64,000 bases of DNA. Source: Streptosporangium canum. GTDB taxonomy: Bacteria > Actinomycetota > Actinomycetes > Streptosporangiales > Streptosporangiaceae. A program made the position numbers and the translations under genes. The stretch covers positions 260,041 to 324,040 of the forward strand of contig NZ_FOQY01000006.1 in assembly GCF_900113865.1 (NCBI RefSeq), read 5' to 3'. Within the stretch, counting starts at the first letter, position 1. The number at the start of each line of letters is the position of its first letter. Shown in pieces: positions 24,646 to 37,212 of the stretch. Below the pieces are notes generated by a model, which was given only the letters and a program-made list of their open reading frames with translations, searched no databases and was not told the DNA's origin.

Positions 24646-26598
24646 TTACCACCTTCGATCGGATGGCACCTGACTTGGGTCTATTCGGCTTCTGCATCTG
24701 TCACAGAAGTCCGCCTCTTTTGCAGAGTCTGGGTGCATAGAGTGACCATACCGAAGATTCGATGGATCAGAACCTCGCGATACTGCTTCTTCTCGGGCGA
24801 CATCCTCCGCACAGAACTCACCGGCGCCCGATCGCTTCTTCCCGACTACAACTAGCCCGTTTGTGCAATCAACCGCACCAACCATCATCACATGCTTGCG
24901 ACGTTGGGTGTTGGACATCCTTTCACGCTCTTTGTCCCTTGCCCGATCCGCAAGCGTAAAGCACTCTTCATCAGTGAGTGGATTGTCGTTGTGGACGAGA
25001 ACAGCTTGGTCGCCTGCTACCACATGGTAGGTGTGGAGGTCGTCGACTGTCAGGTTGTGGACGCGGTGGGTGGCGGTCCACTTCTTGATGGCGGTGATCT
25101 GGACATGGGTGCCTGCTGAGGTCTGCAGCCACATGCCAGGCTGAAGTTCGCCGGCGTTCAACCACTTGCGCAGAGACGGGATCCAGAATGGGTGCTCGTC
25201 GGTCGCGGTGATGACATCAGTGGCATCGCCATGGGCACCGTCGATGTCGATCGTGACCTTGGCGAGGTTCTTGACCCCGTCACCGGTGATCAGGGTGATG
25301 ACCGGCTTGGCCGCGGTAACACCGGCCTTGGGGTCGGTGGCCATGACATAGTCGCCGGCCTCGACATCTTCAATCGCCTTCGTCGAGCCATCGGCCATCA
25401 GCACTCGCGTACCCGGAACGAAGCTGTTGGGCCTGCGCTTACTGATGTCGCAGTTGTCGCCGGTGCCCGGCGGGTCCATCATCGGCAGGTCGGGGGTCAC
25501 CTCGTCGATGAGGTCGTCGACGAGCTTGTCGGTGGTGTTGTCGACGAGGTTCTCGACCAGGTCCCGGCCGCATTTGGTGACGGTGAAGCAGGCCATGCCC
25601 CAGTCGCCGAGGTCGGCCGGCTCGGTGCCGGTGGCCTCACCGAGGGTGTCCATGGCGTCGCTCACGGCGGTGTCGACCATTTCGGTGGCGACCTCGTTCT
25701 TCGTGGTCGCCTTGGTCGACTTCGCCTTGGCCTTGGACTTCGCCTTGCTCGCCGCCTTCTTCGCGGCCTTGGTCGTCTGCTTGGCGGCCTTCTTCGCCGC
25801 CTTCTTGGCGTTCTTGGCGCCCTTCTTGGCAGCTTTGGCGGTCTGCTTCGCGGCCTTCTTCACCGCCTGCTTGGTGACCTTCTTACCGGCCTGCTTCGCG
25901 GCCTTCTTCGCGGCCTGCTTGGCTCCTTGCCTGGCCCCTTGCTTGCCGCCCTGCTTGGCAGCCTGCTTCCCGCCCTGCCTGGCCCCTTGCTTCCCGCCTT
26001 GTTTGGCAGTCTGCTTCCCGCCCTGCTTCCCGCCCTGCTTGGCTCCCTGCTTGGCGCCTTGCTTCGCCCCCTGCTTCACGGTCTGCTTGACGGCCTGCTT
26101 CACCACCTGCTTGGCGATGATCTGCACCGCGACCCGCGCGGCGATGAACAGCAGCGGGATGCAGAACGGGCAGTTACCCGACGGGTCGGTGAGCGACATC
26201 GGGTCGCCGCCCACGTAGGTGTAGCGGTTGAGGTTGATCGACGGGTACGGGCTCAGCGTCACGTCGTCGCGCGAGGCGAAGCCGCCGGTGCCGGGCATGT
26301 ACCACCGGGCGAGCATGTTGACCTTGCCGGTGGCGGGGTCGGTGTATCCGCCCTGGAAGCCCAGCCGGCGCTGGCTCCCGGTCCGGGCCAGTACCTCGCC
26401 GAACGGGTCGTAGGAGGTGGAGTCCACCAGCGCGCTGCCCGAGAAGGTGCCCACCACATCGCCGTGCTGGTCGGACATCACACCCAGTGCGGGACCGCTT
26501 CCCTCCTTGAGCCCGAGCAGCCCCCCGAACGGGTCGCGGCCATACTTGCCCTGGGTCGCGCCGGCTCCGTCGGTGACGGCGACGATGTCGTTCTCCAC
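24646..26598 (-). CDS. Rhs C-terminal part: core end, Lys/Ala/Gln repeats, HINT domain, deaminase-like toxin
   Basis: A 650-aa piece of a polymorphic toxin, counted from the first ATG; the frame is open upstream to about 26750. Domains: end of the Rhs shell with NLNRYTYVGGDPMSLTDPSG (122-141), a KQGG/KKAAK repeat region of some 135 residues (163-300), a HINT autoprocessing domain (NSFVPGTRVLMADG at 391 to AVLVHN at 537) and a toxin tip (538-650). The tip has C596-A-E598 and C632-x2-C635, the zinc and proton-shuttle pattern of nucleic-acid deaminases (YwqJ-like). DNA falls in GC over the tip, suggesting cassette exchange. The upstream half is in another frame and truncated, so delivery is doubtful. 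Confidence 0.75.
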   Translation of the reverse strand: MENDIVAVTDGAGATQGKYGRDPFGGLLGLKEGSGPALGVMSDQHGDVVGTFSGSALVDSTSYDPFGEVLARTGSQRRLGFQGGYTDPATGKVNMLARWYMPGTGGFASRDDVTLSPYPSINLNRYTYVGGDPMSLTDPSGNCPFCIPLLFIAARVAVQIIAKQVVKQAVKQTVKQGAKQGAKQGAKQGGKQGGKQTAKQGGKQGARQGGKQAAKQGGKQGARQGAKQAAKKAAKQAGKKVTKQAVKKAAKQTAKAAKKGAKNAKKAAKKAAKQTTKAAKKAASKAKSKAKAKSTKATTKNEVATEMVDTAVSDAMDTLGEATGTEPADLGDWGMACFTVTKCGRDLVENLVDNTTDKLVDDLIDEVTPDLPMMDPPGTGDNCDISKRRPNSFVPGTRVLMADGSTKAIEDVEAGDYVMATDPKAGVTAAKPVITLITGDGVKNLAKVTIDIDGAHGDATDVITATDEHPFWIPSLRKWLNAGELQPGMWLQTSAGTHVQITAIKKWTATHRVHNLTVDDLHTYHVVAGDQAVLVHNDNPLTDEECFTLADRARDKERERMSNTQRRKHVMMVGAVDCTNGLVVVGKKRSGAGEFCAEDVAREEAVSRGSDPSNLRYGHSMHPDSAKEADFCDRCRSRIDPSQVPSDRRW

Positions 26599-26717
26599 CC
26601 CGGCGTAGGCGAAGTTCTCGGCCGAACCGCCCTGCGTGCGGGAGGCCAGGCGGCCGAGCCCGTCGTAGGTGTAGGTGGCGTCTCCGTCGGAGGTCAGGCG
26701 GTCGAAGGCGTCGATCG

Positions 26718-28228
26718 TCAGGTTCCGGGTGACGCCGCCGTCACCGGCTCCGCGGCGGTCCTGAGGCGGTCGTCGTTGTCCCAGCCGAAGGTCGCGGTCC
26801 CGCTCGCGTCCACCCGCTGGGTCACGTTGCCCATGTCGTCGTAGGCGAACGCGGCGGTCTGGACGGCGTTCCTCGACACCTTCGTCAGCAGGCCCCGGTC
26901 GTTGTACTCCAGGGCGTAGTCGCCGATCGCCGTCTCACGGCCGGTCAGGTCATAGCCGTAGGTCCGCTCCGGGGTCGCGACCTGCGCGCCGGCACCGGTC
27001 TCCTTGGTCAGCCGCCCCAGGTGGTCGTACTTCCGGTCGACGCGCACACCACCGGGTGCGGCGACGGAGGTGACGTTGCCTCCCGCGTCGTAAGCGGTGG
27101 TCCAGGTCCGGTCGGCGGGCTGCGGGTGGGCCTGGGTCGCGGGTTCGACCGTCGACTCGGGCAGACCGAGGCTGTTGTAGGTGGTCCAGACGGTGTTGCC
27201 CCGCCCGTCGGTGGATCGGGTCATCTCGCCGGTGGCGTCGTAGCCGAAGGTGGTGGTGATGGTCTTGCCCGTCGCGACCGGTTCCACCAGTTCGACCATC
27301 GCGTCCGTCGCGTCGTAGACGCGCCGTACGACCCGGCCCTCGCCGGAGGTGTCGGTGACGGGGTTGCCGGCCACGTCGTAGGCGGTGCCGAAGGTGCGCT
27401 GCAGCACACCTGAGGCGTTCAGATCCTTGGTCGCGGTCTGCCGTCCGGCGAGGTCGTACTCGGTGACCGTGGCATTGTCCAGCGGGTCGATGGACTTGGT
27501 GAGGCGGCCCGCGAGGTCGTACTCGTAGCGGGTGACGTCTTGCAGCGGGTCGGTGATCGAGGTGATCTCACCCGCCGGGTTGAGCGCGTAGTCGACCGTG
27601 CGGTTGCCCGGCGAGATCTCCTTGACCTTGTTGCCGGCGTCGTCGTACTCCATCTTGGTGATCAGGGATTTCAGCGTCGGCTTGCGTTCGACGATGGTGG
27701 CCGTGATCGGACGTCCCAGGTCGTCGTAGGTCGCCTGGCTCTGCGCCCCGTTGGGGTCCACGCTTTTGAGCAGTTCTCCCACGGTGTCGTACTCGTAGGT
27801 CCACTGCCCGCCGGGCTGGCCGTCCGGGCCGGGTTCGACGGCTCTGACCTGGTTGCCCAGGGCGTCGTAGTCGGTGGTCCACACCGATCCGCGCGGGTCG
27901 GTGAACTTGGTGACCCGGCCGGCGGCGTCGTATGTGTATCCGGCTTTCGGCGTGAGGGTGCTACCGCCCGGCGGTGTGTACGGCGCGGCCGTCACCGAGG
28001 TGGTGCGGCCCAGCCGGTCGAAGGCGGCCGTGGTGGTGCGGCCTTCGGGGTCCACCGAGTGGGTCCGGCGGCCCGCGCTGTCGTAGCCGTACTTGACGGT
28101 CGGGCGGAGGTCGGAGGCTGAGCCCGCCTTTTCGACCTTGACCTCGGGGGCCTTGACCTCGACCAGCTGATCCGCCGCGTCGTAGCGGTAGGCGGTGGTG
28201 AAGCGGGCAGCGAAGTCGCCGGCAAACG
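26718..28228 (-). pseudogene. Rhs core, 5'-truncated and frameshifted fragment
   Basis: About 500 codons of YD repeats: YRYDAADQLVEVKAPE, YGYDSAGRRTHSVDPEGRTT, YEYDLAGRLTKSIDP and many more, each about 20 residues, forming the Rhs shell. Homology begins abruptly near 28228; before it the frame runs through AT-rich non-Rhs sequence, and there is no signal peptide or N-terminal delivery domain. At the 3' side the frame ends at 26718, but the next Rhs repeat (TIDAFDRLTSDGDATYTYDG) continues in a different frame from about 26745. The two pieces were one gene. Confidence 0.8.
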
Positions 28229-28936
28229 TCAGGTATTTAGCCTGAAAGCCACTTATGAAACAAGTAAAACTTAAGCCCCATAGATATATAAAAGCTACAT
28301 AAAGGGACAAAATATATTATTAGTCGCTGGCCGGATCCGGCCACACGCCCAGATTTCCTCCGGACGGCTCACGAAAGTCCTGCCGAACGGCCGGTGGTCA
28401 GGGAAGCCCACCTGATGCCCCGTGAACCGCGCAGGGGATGGCTCCGACGATCCGGACATCCCACCACGTTCTTCTAGCGACGGAAGCCGGAGCCGGTCCC
28501 GTCCGCCTGGCCTGACGATTGCCCCTGAACCCGTCGCATAATCACAATTTTCCTCGCACCTGCGGCGCCCGGCCCTGCGCTCCTTTCCGCAGAGGCGCTT
28601 CAGCGACGGCGATCACCCCTGAACCCGCCCGCACGGACGCTTCAGCGTCAGGACGCACCCCGGGCGGCCGGAGACGGAGCGGCTACGGTCCGCATGCCGT
28701 ACGGCGAGACGGAGTGGCGCGGAGGTGGGCCGGTGTTCCGGCCGGCGTGTAAAAGGACCGCGACCACCGCGCCCGCCAGGCCGGAGGCCTGAAGGAACCG
28801 GACCGCAACTGCGACGGCCGGCCGGAACACCGGCCCACCGCAGCGCGAACGGCCCTCAGCGCCGCCCATCAGCGGCCCCCCGACTACCGGCCACCGAAAA
28901 CAACGTGCCCGAGCTTCCCCATCCAGCCTCGGCCCG
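28229..28936. other. intergenic region between Rhs relic and hisF
   Basis: About 700 bases without a gene I can support. The first 100 bases (28229-28330) are strikingly AT-rich for this genome and look like foreign junction DNA. The phrase CCCCTGAACCCG occurs twice (about 28520 and 28617). A perfect inverted repeat lies at 28724-28839. No promoter for hisF is needed, since that gene is transcribed toward this region. Confidence 0.5.
28724..28839. repeat. perfect 23-bp inverted repeat enclosing 70 bases
   Basis: GGTGGGCCGGTGTTCCGGCC (start of the left arm, 28724-28746) is exactly complementary to the right arm, 28817-28839, over all 23 bases. The 70-base interior has no ORF; it carries GGACCGCGAC and GGACCGCAAC as a direct repeat and a small AGGCC/GGCCT stem. 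It may be a miniature mobile element, or a large terminator structure at the end of the his operon. Confidence 0.75.
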
Positions 28937-29707
28937 TCAGCGCACCGGGTGCCCCGCCCCCCGCAGCGCGTCCTTCACCTCGGAGATCTTGAGCTGCCCG
29001 AAGTGGAACACCGACGCCGCCAGCACGGCGTCCGCCCCCGCCTCCACAGCCGGGGCGAAGTCCTTCAGCGAACCGGCACCGCCACTGGCGATCACCGGAA
29101 CCGACACCGCGGCCCGCACCGCCCGGATCATCTCCAGGTCGTAGCCGTCCCGGGTGCCGTCGCCGTCCATGGAGTTGAGCAGGATCTCCCCCACCCCCAG
29201 CTCCTCGCCCCGGCGGGCCCACTCGACCGCGTCGATCCCGGTCCCCCGGCGGCCACCATGCGTGGTCACCTCGAAACCGGACGGCGTCGGCGGCCCGTCG
29301 ACCACCCGGCGGGCGTCCACCGACAGCACGATGCACTGCGCGCCGTAGCGCTGCGACGCCTCGGTCAGCAGCTCCGGCCGGGCGATCGCCGCGGTGTTCA
29401 GGCCCACCTTGTCCGCGCCCGCGCGCAGCAGCGTGTTGACGTCCTCGACCGAGCGCACTCCCCCGCCGACGGTCAGCGGGATGAACACCTGCTCGGCCGT
29501 CCGCCTGACCACGTCGTACATCGTCGACCGGTCGGAGCTGGAGGCCGTGATGTCGAGGAACGTCAGCTCGTCGGCCCCCTCCGCGTCGTAGCGGCGGGCC
29601 AGCTCGACCGGGTCCCCGGCGTCACGGAGGTTCTCGAAGTTGACACCCTTGACCACCCGCCCGGCGTCCACGTCCAGGCAGGGGATCACTCGTACCGCGA
29701 CACTCAT
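28937..29707 (-). CDS. hisF: imidazole glycerol phosphate synthase, cyclase subunit
   Basis: Forms imidazole glycerol phosphate and AICAR from PRFAR and the ammonia delivered by HisH. The 256-aa TIM barrel shows [18 protein letters not shown] with the catalytic Asp, [33 protein letters not shown] and [15 protein letters not shown] with the second catalytic Asp. ATG 29707 gives the standard start; an in-frame codon at 29725 would add six residues. It is the last his gene of the cluster; hisI, its usual close neighbour, is 25 kb further along the strand. Confidence 0.96.
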   Translation of the reverse strand: MSVAVRVIPCLDVDAGRVVKGVNFENLRDAGDPVELARRYDAEGADELTFLDITASSSDRSTMYDVVRRTAEQVFIPLTVGGGVRSVEDVNTLLRAGADKVGLNTAAIARPELLTEASQRYGAQCIVLSVDARRVVDGPPTPSGFEVTTHGGRRGTGIDAVEWARRGEELGVGEILLNSMDGDGTRDGYDLEMIRAVRAAVSVPVIASGGAGSLKDFAPAVEAGADAVLAASVFHFGQLKISEVKDALRGAGHPVR

Positions 29708-29721
29708 CTCTCTACAGCTCC

Positions 29722-30129
29722 TCATTCACGGTATGCCTCGACCTCGGCCTCCACCAACATCCGAGGGTCGATCAGGCCCGCCACCCGGACCCCGGTGCAG
29801 GTGGGGCGGACCTCGCCGAACAGCTCGGCGTGCGCGCGGCCGACCTCGTCGTAGTGCTCGTCGTCGACCACGAAGTAACGGACCCGGACCACGTCACGGC
29901 GGGACAGGCCCGCCTTCTCGATGGCGTCCAGCGCGACCCCGAAAGCGGTCAGCGACTGCCGGTAGGCGTCGCCGACGTGCTGGACCTCACCGCCGACGGT
30001 GGCGGTGCACCCCGAGACGATCACCCATGGCCCCGCCACCACCGCGCGGGCATAGCCGTAGCGCTCCTCCCAGACACCGCCGCTGAACACCCGGGTGCCC
30101 GAACGGTGGCTCCCCCCGCCCCCTGTCAC
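29722..30129 (-). CDS. RidA/YjgF family protein
   Basis: A 135-aa member of the Rid family, which hydrolyse reactive enamine/imine intermediates. Visible are [30 protein letters not shown], then [37 protein letters not shown] and [21 protein letters not shown]. The Arg that binds the carboxylate in classic RidA falls in a variable place (CTGVRVAGL), so full RidA activity is uncertain. Start GTG 30129 or TTG 30138. In many actinobacteria such a gene lies between hisA and hisF, as it does here. Confidence 0.85.
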   Translation of the reverse strand: MTGGGGSHRSGTRVFSGGVWEERYGYARAVVAGPWVIVSGCTATVGGEVQHVGDAYRQSLTAFGVALDAIEKAGLSRRDVVRVRYFVVDDEHYDEVGRAHAELFGEVRPTCTGVRVAGLIDPRMLVEAEVEAYRE

Positions 30130-30139
30130 GTGCGGCAAC

Positions 30140-30862
30140 CTACGAGCTCACCGCGGCCAGGGCCTCTTCGAGGGTGAAGGCGTGCGCGTAGAGGGCCTTG
30201 CCGACGATCGCGCCCTCGACGCCGATCGGCACCAGCGAGGCCAGGGCGCGCAGGTCGTCCAGGGAGGACACGCCGCCGCTGGCGACCACCGGCTTGGCGG
30301 TACGGGCGCAGACCTCGCGGAGCAGGTCGAGGTTGGGGCCGCGCAGGGTGCCGTCCTTGGTGACGTCGGTGACGACGTAGCGGGGGCAGCCGTCGGCCTC
30401 AAGGCGGTCGAGCACCTCCCACAGGTCGCCGCCCTCCTTGGTCCAGCCGCGGGCGGCGAGGGTGGTGCCGCGGACGTCGAGACCGATCGCGATCCTGTCA
30501 CCGTACTCAGAGATGATCTTGGAGCACCAGGAGGGGTTCTCCAGGGCGGCGGTGCCGATGTTCACCCGGCGGCAGCCGGTGGCCAGCGCGGCCTCCAGGG
30601 AGGCGTCGTCACGGATGCCCCCCGACATCTCCACCTTGATGTCGAGGGCGTCCACGACGGTGGCCAGCAGCTCGCGGTTGGAACCTCGGCCGAAGGCGGC
30701 GTCGAGGTCGACCAGGTGGATCCACTCGGCGCCGGCCTCCTGCCAGGCGAGCGCCGCCGACAGAGGGTCGCCGTAGGAGGTCTCGGTGCCGGCCGCCCCC
30801 TGGACCAGGCGGACCGCCTGGCCGTCGGCGACGTCCACGGCGGGCAGCAACTCTAGCGACAT
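30140..30862 (-). CDS. priA: bifunctional HisA/TrpF isomerase PriA
   Basis: A 240-aa TIM barrel that isomerises both ProFAR (histidine pathway) and phosphoribosylanthranilate (tryptophan pathway). It shows [20 protein letters not shown] with the first catalytic Asp, the [27 protein letters not shown] phosphate loop and [18 protein letters not shown] with the second. Actinobacteria use this single enzyme for both pathways; no separate trpF is present in the trp group at the window's left end, which fits. ATG 30862 has GGAGG upstream; the frame extends nine more codons. Confidence 0.95.
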   Translation of the reverse strand: MSLELLPAVDVADGQAVRLVQGAAGTETSYGDPLSAALAWQEAGAEWIHLVDLDAAFGRGSNRELLATVVDALDIKVEMSGGIRDDASLEAALATGCRRVNIGTAALENPSWCSKIISEYGDRIAIGLDVRGTTLAARGWTKEGGDLWEVLDRLEADGCPRYVVTDVTKDGTLRGPNLDLLREVCARTAKPVVASGGVSSLDDLRALASLVPIGVEGAIVGKALYAHAFTLEEALAAVSS

Positions 30863-30866
30863 CTGA

Positions 30867-31208
30867 TCAGGACCTCCGGTCGAAGACAAGGGTGACGAAA
30901 AGCGGCACGAAGAGCACCGAGAGAACCAGCACGCCGAGCCGCGCGGTCCACGACGACCACAGCAGCCAGGCGATCACCTGGACGATCAGGAAAAGGACGG
31001 CCACGAGGCCGTTCTGCGCGCGGCGGCGCCGGGCCATGATGCCGCCCTGGACGGCGACCCGGACGGGCCTGCGGGGCAGGAGGGCGGTGACCCGGCCGAC
31101 GCGTTCGCGCCGCCGGGCCAGGCGGGCCTCGCGCTCGGCGCGCAGGGCCGCCTGGCGCGCCTGCTCCGCCTCACGCTCGGCCCTGCGCCTGGCCCGCTCC
31201 TTGCTCAC
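30867..31208 (-). CDS. small membrane protein with Arg-rich coiled-coil N-terminus
   Basis: A 113-aa protein. Residues 1-45 form a highly charged Arg/Glu/Ala helix ([20 protein letters not shown]), likely coiled coil. Two hydrophobic helices follow ([18 protein letters not shown] and [20 protein letters not shown]), and it ends FDRRS. Function unknown; the gene regularly stands between hisH and hisA in actinobacteria. GTG 31208 begins after a GGGTGAG site; a longer frame upstream is a shadow of hisH. Only 4 bases separate it from priA. Confidence 0.75.
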   Translation of the reverse strand: MSKERARRRAEREAEQARQAALRAEREARLARRRERVGRVTALLPRRPVRVAVQGGIMARRRRAQNGLVAVLFLIVQVIAWLLWSSWTARLGVLVLSVLFVPLFVTLVFDRRS

Positions 31209-31239
31209 CGGCGGCTCACCCGGCACCTCATCCGGCGGC

Positions 31240-31872
31240 TCACTTGACGGTGCCGAGCCAGTTGGTGAGCAGCTGGGCCCCGGCGTCGCCCGACTTCTCC
31301 GGGTGGAACTGGGTCGCCATGAGCGGGCCGTTCTCCACCGCGGCGACGAACGGCACGCCGTGCTCGGCCCAGGTGACCAGGGGGTCGGTGAAGCCCGGTC
31401 CGGCCCGCAGCTCCCAGTCGCGCACGCCGTAGGAGTGGACGAAGTAGAAGCGCGTGTCCGGGGCGATCCCGTCGAACAGCACGGTGCCCTCGGGCGCCGT
31501 GACCGTGTTCCAGCCCATGTGGGGCAGGACCGGCGCGTCGAGCCGCTCGACCGTGCCGGGCCACTCCCCGCAGCCCTCGGTCGTGACGCCATGCTCGACG
31601 CCCGTCTCGAACAGGATCTGCATGCCGACGCAGATGCCCAGGACGGGCCGGCCGGCTGACAGGCGGCGGTCGATGATGCGGTCGCCGCGCACGGCGCGCA
31701 GCCCGGTCATGCAGGCGGCGAACGCGCCGACCCCCGGGACCACGAGGCCGTCGGCCTCCATGGCCGCCTCGTAGTCGGAGGTCACCGTGACACTCGCCCC
31801 GACCCGGGCCAGGGCCCGCTCCGCCGAGCGGAGATTGCCGGACCCGTAGTCGAGAACGGTTATGTTCACCAC
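31240..31872 (-). CDS. hisH: imidazole glycerol phosphate synthase, glutaminase subunit
   Basis: Class I glutamine amidotransferase that feeds ammonia to HisF. The 210-aa product has [14 protein letters not shown] at the start, VPGVGAF (oxyanion strand), the nucleophile elbow [11 protein letters not shown] with the catalytic Cys, and the His/Glu pair in TQFHPEKSG. Two GTG codons in a row (31872 and 31869) can start it; both overlap the end of the small membrane gene upstream. It ends 31 bases before the next small gene. Confidence 0.95.
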   Translation of the reverse strand: MVNITVLDYGSGNLRSAERALARVGASVTVTSDYEAAMEADGLVVPGVGAFAACMTGLRAVRGDRIIDRRLSAGRPVLGICVGMQILFETGVEHGVTTEGCGEWPGTVERLDAPVLPHMGWNTVTAPEGTVLFDGIAPDTRFYFVHSYGVRDWELRAGPGFTDPLVTWAEHGVPFVAAVENGPLMATQFHPEKSGDAGAQLLTNWLGTVK

Positions 31873-32021
31873 CAGAGCACCGCCGCGGTAGTCGCCAGGG
31901 CGGCGAGGGCGGCCAGCAGCACCGCGCCCACCTTCAGACCCTGTTTGTAGAAGGAGACGATCCCGCCGACCAGGAAGAGGGCGATGAAGGCCATGGCGAC
32001 GGCGGTCCAGTTGTCGCTCAC
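31866..32021 (-). CDS. 51-aa two-helix membrane protein
   Basis: A very small protein, almost all membrane: [21 protein letters not shown], a KQG turn, then [24 protein letters not shown] 32021 has GGGGGAGGG close upstream, and its end overlaps hisH by 7 bases. Such a gene lies between hisB and hisH in many actinobacteria and has no known role. Length and helix-turn-helix hairpin shape suggest a membrane accessory peptide. Confidence 0.75.
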   Translation of the reverse strand: MSDNWTAVAMAFIALFLVGGIVSFYKQGLKVGAVLLAALAALATTAAVLWW

Positions 32022-32061
32022 GCGCCCTCCCCCGCCGGCCGCGCGGCTACGCCGGGCCCGC

Positions 32062-35124
<3,063 letters not shown>

Positions 35125-35223
35125 CTGTCCAGTCTACGGAGGTCCGGCACCCGGTCTCGTTCCGTCCAGCATCCGGACATAGCCTTTACAATGTAGATTT
35201 TAATCAGACAGTAAGCTTCGCCC

Positions 35224-35724
35224 GTGAGCAAGAGCAAGAGCAAGGGAGGCCAGGGGACCCCGGCGACGGTGGCGCTGACCCAGGCCAAGGTGGATTTCAC
35301 CCTGCACCCCTACGAACACGACGCCGGCGCCCAGGCCTACGGCGAGGAGGCCGCCGACGCGCTCGGCCTGCCGTACGGGCGGATCTTCAAGACGCTCGTG
35401 GCCGAGGTGGAGGACGGGCTGGCTGTGGCGGTGGTTCCGGTGGCGGGCAAACTGGACCTGAAGGCGTTCGCGGCGGCGCTCGGGAGCAAGCGGGCGGCGA
35501 TGGCCGACGCGGCCAAGGTGGAGCGGGTCACCGGCTACGTGGTCGGCGGGATCAGCCCGCTGGGGCAGCGCAGGCGGCTGCCGACCGTGATCGACGCCTC
35601 CGCCCTGGACTTCGCGACGATCTACTTCTCGGCCGGCCGGCGCGGGCTGCAGATCGAGACCGCCCCGGCGGAGCTGGTACGCCTGACGGAGGCGATCACC
35701 GCCCCCATCGGCAAAGCGGGCTAG
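35224..35724 (+). CDS. ybaK: Cys-tRNA(Pro) deacylase, YbaK-type
   Basis: A 166-aa trans-editing protein that hydrolyses mischarged Cys-tRNA(Pro). The family core is intact: ATVALTQAKVDFTLHPYEHD, GLPYGRIFKTLVAEVE, the catalytic Lys in ALGSKRAAMADAAKVERVTGYVVGGISPLGQRRRLPTVID. The N-terminus has a short Ser/Lys repeat. Start GTG 35224. It is transcribed alone and divergently from hisD. Confidence 0.93.
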   Translation: MSKSKSKGGQGTPATVALTQAKVDFTLHPYEHDAGAQAYGEEAADALGLPYGRIFKTLVAEVEDGLAVAVVPVAGKLDLKAFAAALGSKRAAMADAAKVERVTGYVVGGISPLGQRRRLPTVIDASALDFATIYFSAGRRGLQIETAPAELVRLTEAITAPIGKAG

Positions 35725-35820
35725 TCCCCCCGGCCATGCCGTTGTCGAAGGTTGCCGACGCGGGCGGCGGCGGCCTTCGGCCAGACTCGGCGCAGGCCGT
35801 ACCGTGATCGGGGGGAGCAG

Positions 35821-37212
35821 ATGTTTTACCTGACCGCTACCGAGATGCTCGAACTGCTGCGCACCAGGCAGGTCAGCGCGGTCGAGCTGCTGCGGGCGCA
35901 CCTGAGCCGGATCGAGGAGGTCAACCCGCGGGTCAACGCGGTCGTCACCCTGGTGGCCGAGCGCGCCCTGCGGGAGGCGGAGGAGGCCGACCGGGATCTG
36001 GCGAGGGGCCGGTGGCGCGGGCCGCTGCACGGCCTGCCGGTCGCGCACAAGGACCTGGCCGACACCGCCGGGATCCGCACCACGTACGGCTCGCCGCTCT
36101 TCGCCGACCACGTCCCGGACGCCGACTGCCTGATCGTGCGGCGGATGCGCGAGGCCGGGGCGATCACGGTCGGCAAGACCAACACCCCGGAGTTCGGCAC
36201 CGGCTCGCACACCGTGAACGAGATCTTCGGCGCCACCCGCAACCCGTACGACCTGTCGAGGTCGGCGGGCGGCAGCAGCGGCGGGGCCGCGGCGGCGCTG
36301 GCGTCCGGGATGGTGCCCCTGGCCGACGGCTCGGACATGGGCGGCTCGCTGCGCAACCCGGCCTCCTTCTGCAACGTGGTCGGGCTGCGGCCGACGCCCG
36401 GACGGGTGCCGTCGCCCTCTCCGACGGCGGCGTGGTTCACCCTCGGCGTGCCGGGCCCGATGGCCCGCACCGTGGAGGACCTGGCGCTGCTGATGAGCGT
36501 GGTGGCCGGGTTCGACGCCGCCTCTCCCCTGGCGGTCGCCAGGAGCGGAGCGGTCTTCACCGAGCCCCTGGAGCTGGACCTGACCGGGCTGCGCGTCGCG
36601 TGGAGCCCCGACCTGGGCGGGCTGCCGGTGGACGTGGAGACGGCGAAGGTCACCGCCCAGGCCCCCGCCGTGCTCGCCGGGCTGGGCGCGCGGGTGGAGC
36701 GGGTGGAGCTGGACCTGTCGGACGCCGAGGACGCGTTCCGGACCTACCGGGCGTGGCACTACGCGCTGTCCTACGGCGACCTGCCCCAGGACCGCCTGGG
36801 ACCGAACGTCCGCTGGAACGTCGAACGGGGACGCGCGGTGACCGGGGCGGACCTGGCCAGGGCGGAGCGGCTGCGCAGCGGCCTCTACCGGCGGATGACC
36901 GCCTTCTTCGGCGCCTACGACTTCCTGATCGCGCCGGTCAGCCAGGTGCCGCCGTTCCCGGTGGACGCGCCGTACGTCTCGGAGATCAACGGGGAGGCGC
37001 TGCCGGACTACCTGGCGTGGATGCGCTCGGCCTACTGGATCAGCGTGCTGCACGCCCCCGCGGCGTCGGTGCCGTGCGGGTTCACCGCCGGGGGGCTGCC
37101 GGTGGGGGTGCAGATCGTCGGGCGGCCCTTCGCCGACCTGGAGGTGCTGCGGCTGGCCCACGCCTTCGAGCGGGCCACCGGGCACGGCGCGCGCAGGCCT
37201 ACTTTCCGCTGA
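35821..37212 (+). CDS. amidase signature family hydrolase
   Basis: A 463-aa amidase. The Ser-cisSer-Lys triad is visible: Lys in HGLPVAHKDLADTAG, cis-Ser in DGSDMGGSLRNPASF and the nucleophile in the Gly/Ser-rich SAGGSSGGAAAALASG. ATG 35821 follows GGGGGGAGCAG. It resembles GatA-like amidases, but no gatB/C is nearby, so it is probably a stand-alone amide hydrolase; substrate unknown. Its end overlaps the convergent DUF2567 gene by 14 bases. Confidence 0.92.
   Translation: MFYLTATEMLELLRTRQVSAVELLRAHLSRIEEVNPRVNAVVTLVAERALREAEEADRDLARGRWRGPLHGLPVAHKDLADTAGIRTTYGSPLFADHVPDADCLIVRRMREAGAITVGKTNTPEFGTGSHTVNEIFGATRNPYDLSRSAGGSSGGAAAALASGMVPLADGSDMGGSLRNPASFCNVVGLRPTPGRVPSPSPTAAWFTLGVPGPMARTVEDLALLMSVVAGFDAASPLAVARSGAVFTEPLELDLTGLRVAWSPDLGGLPVDVETAKVTAQAPAVLAGLGARVERVELDLSDAEDAFRTYRAWHYALSYGDLPQDRLGPNVRWNVERGRAVTGADLARAERLRSGLYRRMTAFFGAYDFLIAPVSQVPPFPVDAPYVSEINGEALPDYLAWMRSAYWISVLHAPAASVPCGFTAGGLPVGVQIVGRPFADLEVLRLAHAFERATGHGARRPTFR

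Noticed and set aside
25690-26115. Possible CRISPR-like or satellite array in the repetitive KQGG coding stretch
   Set aside because: Units are codon-level protein repeats of varied length without spacers.
25192-26844. 550-codon plus-strand frame opposite the Rhs gene
   Set aside because: Leu/Gly repeats are simply the complement of the KQ/KKA repeat codons; no start signal.
20053-28936. Integrated phage or ICE with att sites
   Set aside because: No integrase, tRNA gene or matching direct repeats seen at the edges.
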